Of a stretch of 64,000 nucleotides of DNA, positions 60,888 through 64,000 are shown piece after piece. The position numbers and the translations under genes are program-made. Every line of letters starts with the position of its first letter. Position 1 is the stretch's first letter. Origin of the DNA: Amycolatopsis keratiniphila subsp. keratiniphila (GTDB taxonomy: Bacteria; Actinomycetota; Actinomycetes; Mycobacteriales; Pseudonocardiaceae). Location: contig NZ_LQMT02000039.1 in the NCBI RefSeq assembly GCF_001620365.2, forward strand, positions 191,567 through 255,566. The letters are read 5' to 3'. The notes under the pieces are model-generated. The model was given only the letters and a program-made list of their open reading frames with translations. It had not been told where the DNA came from and searched no databases.

Positions 60888-61487
60888 TCAGCCCTCCTTC
60901 AACGTCTCGATCATCGCTTCCCCCACTTTGAGCGCGACCGGGCACGGATCACTCGCGCCGGGTCCGTTGTCGTACTGCACCAGGATGTTCACGGAGAGCT
61001 GGTCGGTCACGCCGACGAACAGACCGCATTTGCCGTTCTTGCGGTGGTCGAGCGACGCGGCGTACACCGCCGGGTAGCCCGCGACCTCGGTCGGCTCGAA
61101 GTACTCGTTGTTGGCCTTCGTGTCGTAGACGTCGCTCAGGCCGTTCTTGTTCGCGAGCACCGGGCTGATCTCGATCTGGTTCAGCTTGTCGTCGGCGGCG
61201 AAGATCGAGCAGCCGGGTCCGGCGCTCGTGGTCCGCCGCTCGCCTTCGCCGAGGCCGAGCTCGGTCCGCTTCGCCGCGGAAAGCGCGGCGCAGGCGTCGC
61301 TCTCGATCGACGAGGTCTTCAGCGGGTTCGACACCTTGGGCGCGGAGCCGGACGAGCCGCTCGACTCGCTCGAGGCGCCGGCCCCGGTCGTGTAGGAAGG
61401 CTCCGACGAGGCGGTGCCGTTCTTGGTGCCGGAACAGCCGGCGACCAGCGCGCCCGCGGCCAGGAGGAGAACGAGGGAACGTCGCAT
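60888..61487 (-). CDS. DUF3558-like lipoprotein, second module
   Basis: 199 residues from ATG 61487, sharing one base with the stop of the upstream gene (TGATG). Signal peptide with lipobox LVAGC, Ser/Gly linker (20-55), then a DUF3558-like domain: ACAALSAAKRTELGLGEG, GPGCSIFAADD, YPAVYAASLD, KCGLFVGVTDQL. Four conserved Cys probably make two disulfides. Lipid-anchored outside. It corresponds to the 24,672 lipoprotein in the other module. Confidence 0.88.
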   Translation of the reverse strand: MRRSLVLLLAAGALVAGCSGTKNGTASSEPSYTTGAGASSESSGSSGSAPKVSNPLKTSSIESDACAALSAAKRTELGLGEGERRTTSAGPGCSIFAADDKLNQIEISPVLANKNGLSDVYDTKANNEYFEPTEVAGYPAVYAASLDHRKNGKCGLFVGVTDQLSVNILVQYDNGPGASDPCPVALKVGEAMIETLKEG

Positions 61488-61891
61488 CACACGGCCTTGT
61501 GCTTGTTGAGCGAAGCCTGCGTTTCGGCCTCGTTCGTGGCGATCTTCTGCTTCGCGGCGGTCAGCTGGTCGATGTAGTTCTTGACGTAGTCCTGCATCTT
61601 CTGGTTCTGCTCCAGGAACGCCTTGCCCGACGGGTTGGCGAGCTTCTCCCAGTCCCCGCTCGCGAACTCCTTGCCGGGCGCCTTGACGTTCGCCATCAGG
61701 TTCGCGTCGGCGTAGTCCCGCTTGAGCTCGGCCTGCAGGTCCGTCCACTTCTTGATGATGCCGTCGATCTTGTCCTTGTCGAAGGTGAACCCGCCGCCGC
61801 CTCCGCCCGACGCCGGCTTGTCCGGGTTGGCCGGTGCGGACACCGAGACCTTCTCCTGCCGGTTCTGCTCGGCGTTGCTGTCGTAAGCCAT
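61487..61891 (-). CDS. Small helical T7SS-associated protein, second module
   Basis: 134 residues from ATG 61891. After a disordered N-terminus with a Gly run it forms a helical hairpin (FDKDKIDGIIKKWTDLQAEL and GKAFLEQNQKMQDYVKNYID) resembling a WXG-type substrate without a strict WXG turn; GDWEKL sits near the bend. First gene of the third T7SS module, so its promoter should lie in 61,892-61,990. Likely exported partner of the PPE-like protein; inferred. Confidence 0.78.
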   Translation of the reverse strand: MAYDSNAEQNRQEKVSVSAPANPDKPASGGGGGGFTFDKDKIDGIIKKWTDLQAELKRDYADANLMANVKAPGKEFASGDWEKLANPSGKAFLEQNQKMQDYVKNYIDQLTAAKQKIATNEAETQASLNKHKAV

Positions 61892-61996
61892 TGCGTCCAG
61901 ATCTCCCCGTGCCTCGACGTCGAGTCTCGATAATGCCTCGATCCCCAGTCAAGCTTAAGACGTGACCTGATGGGGTGCGGTTCCCCGTAAAACAAA

Positions 61997-62031
61997 GGGC
62001 GGGACACCTCCGTGATGGAGACGTCCCGCCC
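61997..62031 (-). terminator. Intrinsic terminator of the rpsF-ssb-rpsR-rplI operon
   Basis: GGGCGGGAC / GTCCCGCCC with an inner CTCC/GGAG stem. On the minus strand it is followed by TTTGTTTTACGG. It begins 16 bases after the rplI stop (62047). Confidence 0.92.
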
Positions 62032-62046
62032 GTTGCCGAAGCGGTG

Positions 62047-62502
62047 TTACTTGGCCTTGACCTCGAGCCGCACGTCGACGCGGACGTCGGGGTGCAGACG
62101 GGCGCCGACCGAGTGCTTGCCCACGGTCTTGATGTGGTCCTTCAGCTCGATGACGCGCTTGTCGAGCAGCGGGCCGCCCGCGGCCTTGATCGCGTCCACG
62201 ATCTCGGCGGTGGTGATCGAACCGAAGAGCTTCTTCGAGCCCTCGGCCGCCTTGCCGCTCAGCTGGATGGCGCCGAGGCCCTCCAGGGTCGCCTTGATCT
62301 CCTTGGCGTGGTCGAGGTCGCGGATGCGACGGCTCTCCTGCGCCCGCTTGATCGTGCGCACGTTCTTCTCCGCGCCCTTGGTGGCCACGATGGCGTAGCC
62401 GCGGGGGAGCAGGTAGTTGCGTGCGTAGCCGTCCTTGACCTCGACGATGTCGCCGGGCCCACCGAGGTTGGCGACGTCGGTGGTGAGAATGATCTTCGCC
62501 AT
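62047..62502 (-). CDS. rplI: 50S ribosomal protein L9
   Basis: 151 residues, full length. It binds 23S rRNA at the base of the L1 stalk. The L9 N-terminal signature is present (VANLGGPGDIVEVKDGYARN, YLLPRGYA), then the long connecting helix and C-terminal domain (RVDVRLEVKAK). Last gene of the rpsF operon, followed by a strong terminator. Confidence 0.98.
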   Translation of the reverse strand: MAKIILTTDVANLGGPGDIVEVKDGYARNYLLPRGYAIVATKGAEKNVRTIKRAQESRRIRDLDHAKEIKATLEGLGAIQLSGKAAEGSKKLFGSITTAEIVDAIKAAGGPLLDKRVIELKDHIKTVGKHSVGARLHPDVRVDVRLEVKAK

Positions 62503-62514
62503 TGACGTGCCTCC

Positions 62515-62763
62515 TTAGCGCGCGGTCGAGGTGTAGGGCAGCAGCGCCATTTCGCGGGAGTTCTTGACCGCGATGGCGATGTCACGCTGGTGCTGGCTGC
62601 AGTTGCCGGTCACCCGGCGGGCACGGATCTTCCCGCGGTCGGAGATGTACTTCCGAAGCAGGTTGGTGTCCTTGTAGTCGATGTTCTCCGGGCGGCCCTT
62701 CTTCTCGGCCTTGCAGAACACGCAGACCTTCTTCTTGGGCTTGCGGATGGGTGGCTTGGCCAC
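62515..62763 (-). CDS. rpsR: 30S ribosomal protein S18, zinc-binding (C+) form
   Basis: 82 residues. S18 signature NIDYKDTNLLRKYISDRGKI, ARRVTGNCSQHQRDIAIAVK. CVFC near the N-terminus plus a third Cys and a His (NCSQHQ) indicate the zinc-binding form; actinobacteria often also keep a Cys-free paralogue elsewhere that replaces it under zinc limitation. It binds S6, encoded at the operon's start. Confidence 0.98.
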   Translation of the reverse strand: MAKPPIRKPKKKVCVFCKAEKKGRPENIDYKDTNLLRKYISDRGKIRARRVTGNCSQHQRDIAIAVKNSREMALLPYTSTAR

Positions 62764-62840
62764 GGTATTACTCCTGAATTTCTACGTAGTGGTTGTCTCG
62801 AGGCGTCTCGCGGAGCTGCTCGCCCGCGGTGGACGCCGGA

Positions 62841-63341
62841 TCAGAAGGGCGGCTCGTCGGAGAAACCGCCGCCACCGCCACCGGCGGGCGGGGCGGAACC
62901 CCACGGGTCGTCGGCGGGCGGGGCGCTCTGGCCACCACCGCCACCACCGAAGCCGCCGCCACCGCCACCGGTGCCACGGCTGACCTTGTTCACCTTGGCG
63001 GTGGCGTAGCGCAGCGACGGGCCGATCTCGTCGACCTCGAGCTCGACGACGGTGCGCTTCTCGCCTTCCTTGGTCTCGAACGACCGCTGCTTGAGGCGCC
63101 CCTGCACGACGACTCGCGCGCCACGCGTCAGCGACTCGGCGACGTTCTCGGCCGCCTGACGCCAGATGTTGCAGCGCAGGAACAGGGCCTCGCCGTCCTT
63201 CCACTCACCGGACTGACGGTCCAGCGTGCGCGGGGTGGACGCGACGGTGAAGTTCGCGACCGCCGCACCGGAAGGGGTGAAGCGAAGCTCCGGGTCGGAC
63301 GTGAGGTTGCCGATCACCGTGATGACGGTGTCTCCAGCCAT
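62841..63341 (-). CDS. ssb: Single-stranded DNA-binding protein
   Basis: 166 residues from ATG 63341 (AGGA eight bases upstream). OB-fold 1-110 (VIGNLTSDPELRFTPSGAAV, LFLRCNIWRQAAENVAESL, GRLKQRSFETKEGEKRTVVE), then a Gly-rich linker and an acidic tip DEPPF that recruits repair and replication proteins. It lies between rpsF and rpsR as in other actinobacteria and coats ssDNA during replication. Confidence 0.98.
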   Translation of the reverse strand: MAGDTVITVIGNLTSDPELRFTPSGAAVANFTVASTPRTLDRQSGEWKDGEALFLRCNIWRQAAENVAESLTRGARVVVQGRLKQRSFETKEGEKRTVVELEVDEIGPSLRYATAKVNKVSRGTGGGGGGFGGGGGGQSAPPADDPWGSAPPAGGGGGGFSDEPPF

Positions 63342-63358
63342 CGGGAAAGTCCTTCGGC

Positions 63359-63679
63359 TCAGGCCTTGGCGGCGGCGGTCGCGGCGCGCTTGATCTCGCG
63401 GCGCATGACCTTGGTGCGGAGCACGGTCTCCTGCAGCGAGAGCTGACGGTCCAGCTCCTTGACCGCTTCCGAAGTCGAGTTCAGGTCGAGGAGCGCGTAG
63501 ATGCCCTCGGCGTGCTTCTTGATCTCGTAGGACAGCCGGCGACGGCCCCAGACGTCGACCTTCTCGACGCTTCCGCCCGAAGTGCGGATCACGTTGAGGA
63601 AGTTGTCCAGGGTCGGGGCCACCGTACGCTCGTCGAGCGTGGGGTCCAGGATGACCATTACCTCGTAATGGCGTGACAC
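63359..63679 (-). CDS. rpsF: 30S ribosomal protein S6
   Basis: 106 residues from GTG 63679. GTG 63685 also exists, but the AGGAGG tract fits 63679 (nine-base spacing) and would be only three bases from 63685. S6 pattern: HYEVMVILDPTLDERTV, WGRRRLSYEIKKHAEGIYAL, and a short C-terminal helix. Assembles with S18 on the 30S platform. First gene of the operon with ssb, rpsR and rplI. Confidence 0.97.
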   Translation of the reverse strand: MSRHYEVMVILDPTLDERTVAPTLDNFLNVIRTSGGSVEKVDVWGRRRLSYEIKKHAEGIYALLDLNSTSEAVKELDRQLSLQETVLRTKVMRREIKRAATAAAKA

Positions 63680-63705
63680 AACCACTCACCTCCTATGGGC
63701 TCGCG

Positions 63706-63754
63706 GCCACGGACTGTCCGTGGCAGGAGGGTTTGTCCAGGTAAGCGTACCTGG
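63706..63754 (-). promoter_or_regulatory. Two inverted repeats in the rpsF leader
   Basis: GCCACGGAC-t-GTCCGTGGC at 63706-63724 and CCAGGTA-agcg-TACCTGG at 63737-63754 lie between rpsF and the partial membrane-protein gene. The first is 27 bases before the rpsF start and could be an S6:S18 autoregulatory hairpin; the second could be the terminator of the upstream gene. Neither role is shown. Confidence 0.5.
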
Positions 63755-63757
63755 CGG

Positions 63758-64000
63758 TCAGGAGACGCGGCGCAGGACCCAGGTGCGGACCAGCGCGGCG
63801 GTCACCCCGGCGAGCACGAGCACCGCGAGCAGCATCGGCAGCTGGACGTCGCCGCCGGGCATGCCGTCGGTCGCGAGCGCTTCGGCGTTGCCCGCGTTGC
63901 GGACGTCGGGACCCTGCCCCGCCTGGCCCTCGGTGCCGTACTGCGGGGCACCCTCGCCGGGGAGCGGGCTGTTGGCCGGGTAGCGCACGCCCGGCGCCAC
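63758..64000 (-). CDS. Membrane protein, C-terminal part only
   Basis: The frame is open to the window edge, so the start is outside. About 80 codons are seen: a Gly/Pro/Gln-rich hydrophilic stretch, then one transmembrane helix (LPMLLAVLVLAGVTAALVRT) and a short basic tail (RRVS). The topology suggests an extracytoplasmic domain anchored near the C-terminus. Family not identifiable. Confidence 0.55.
   Translation of the reverse strand: MAPGVRYPANSPLPGEGAPQYGTEGQAGQGPDVRNAGNAEALATDGMPGGDVQLPMLLAVLVLAGVTAALVRTWVLRRVS

Noticed and set aside
1..64000. Insertion sequences, CRISPR arrays, tRNA or rRNA genes
   Set aside because: No transposase motifs, no regular repeat-spacer pattern, and no cloverleaf or rRNA sequences were seen on either strand.

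Overview
This is a GC-rich actinobacterial chromosome segment. The likely source is a Pseudonocardiales genome of the Amycolatopsis type. That placement is an inference from base composition, GTG starts, several type VII secretion (T7SS) accessory clusters with EspG and PPE-like proteins, and the gene families present. I see no tRNA, rRNA, insertion sequence, CRISPR array or prophage.

Left end, about 1-15,190, minus strand: one tightly packed operon. It runs from a YbaB-like protein and a WXG100 protein to a 2,338-residue secreted-toxin-like protein, then small and large accessory proteins. The giant protein has a WXG/CpnT-like N-terminus and long Ser/Asp- and Pro-rich linkers. Two ADP-ribosyltransferase-like domains then alternate with two papain-like (deamidase) domains, and a RelA/SpoT-like domain closes it. 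Downstream lie a 148-residue orphan, a 492-residue protein with a TNT-like C-terminus, two Imm35-SseB-ADP-ribosylglycohydrolase fusions whose hydrolase metal ligands are lost, and an intact ADP-ribosylglycohydrolase cut by the window edge. This looks like a polymorphic toxin with an unusual immunity array and is the most interesting system in the window.

About 15,200-24,700: ordinary chromosome, with an MFS transporter, YqgE/AlgH, an SdpI-like protein, a phytase-like esterase, and leuS behind a leucine-rich leader peptide and hairpins. An SDR enzyme, a TetR regulator and a lipoprotein follow. About 24,670-31,790: a second T7SS accessory region (DUF3558 lipoprotein, small helical protein, EspG, PPE-like protein; then YbaB, EspC-like and WXG proteins and membrane proteins).

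About 32,100-41,000: ribokinase, PTS enzyme I with a DasR-type operator over its start codon, an MFS exporter, a DUF1707 protein, a lipoprotein that appears to start at CTG, a two-component system and an AI-2E family transporter. About 41,240-45,640: two secreted proteins, the second a 1,070-residue tandem-repeat protein resembling a multi-unit chaplin. About 45,700-56,670: compact regulator/enzyme pairs (ROK/MFS, LigB-type dioxygenase/MarR, divergent MarR, VOC/WYL, serine hydrolase, APH-like kinase, TetR/FAD monooxygenase, TetR/hydrolase), several with clear palindromic operators between them.

Right end: dnaB with a cluster of DnaA-box-like sites upstream, then a third T7SS accessory module (EspG, PPE-like, DUF3558 lipoprotein, helical protein). 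Next comes the conserved rpsF-ssb-rpsR-rplI operon with a strong terminator, and finally a partial membrane protein.
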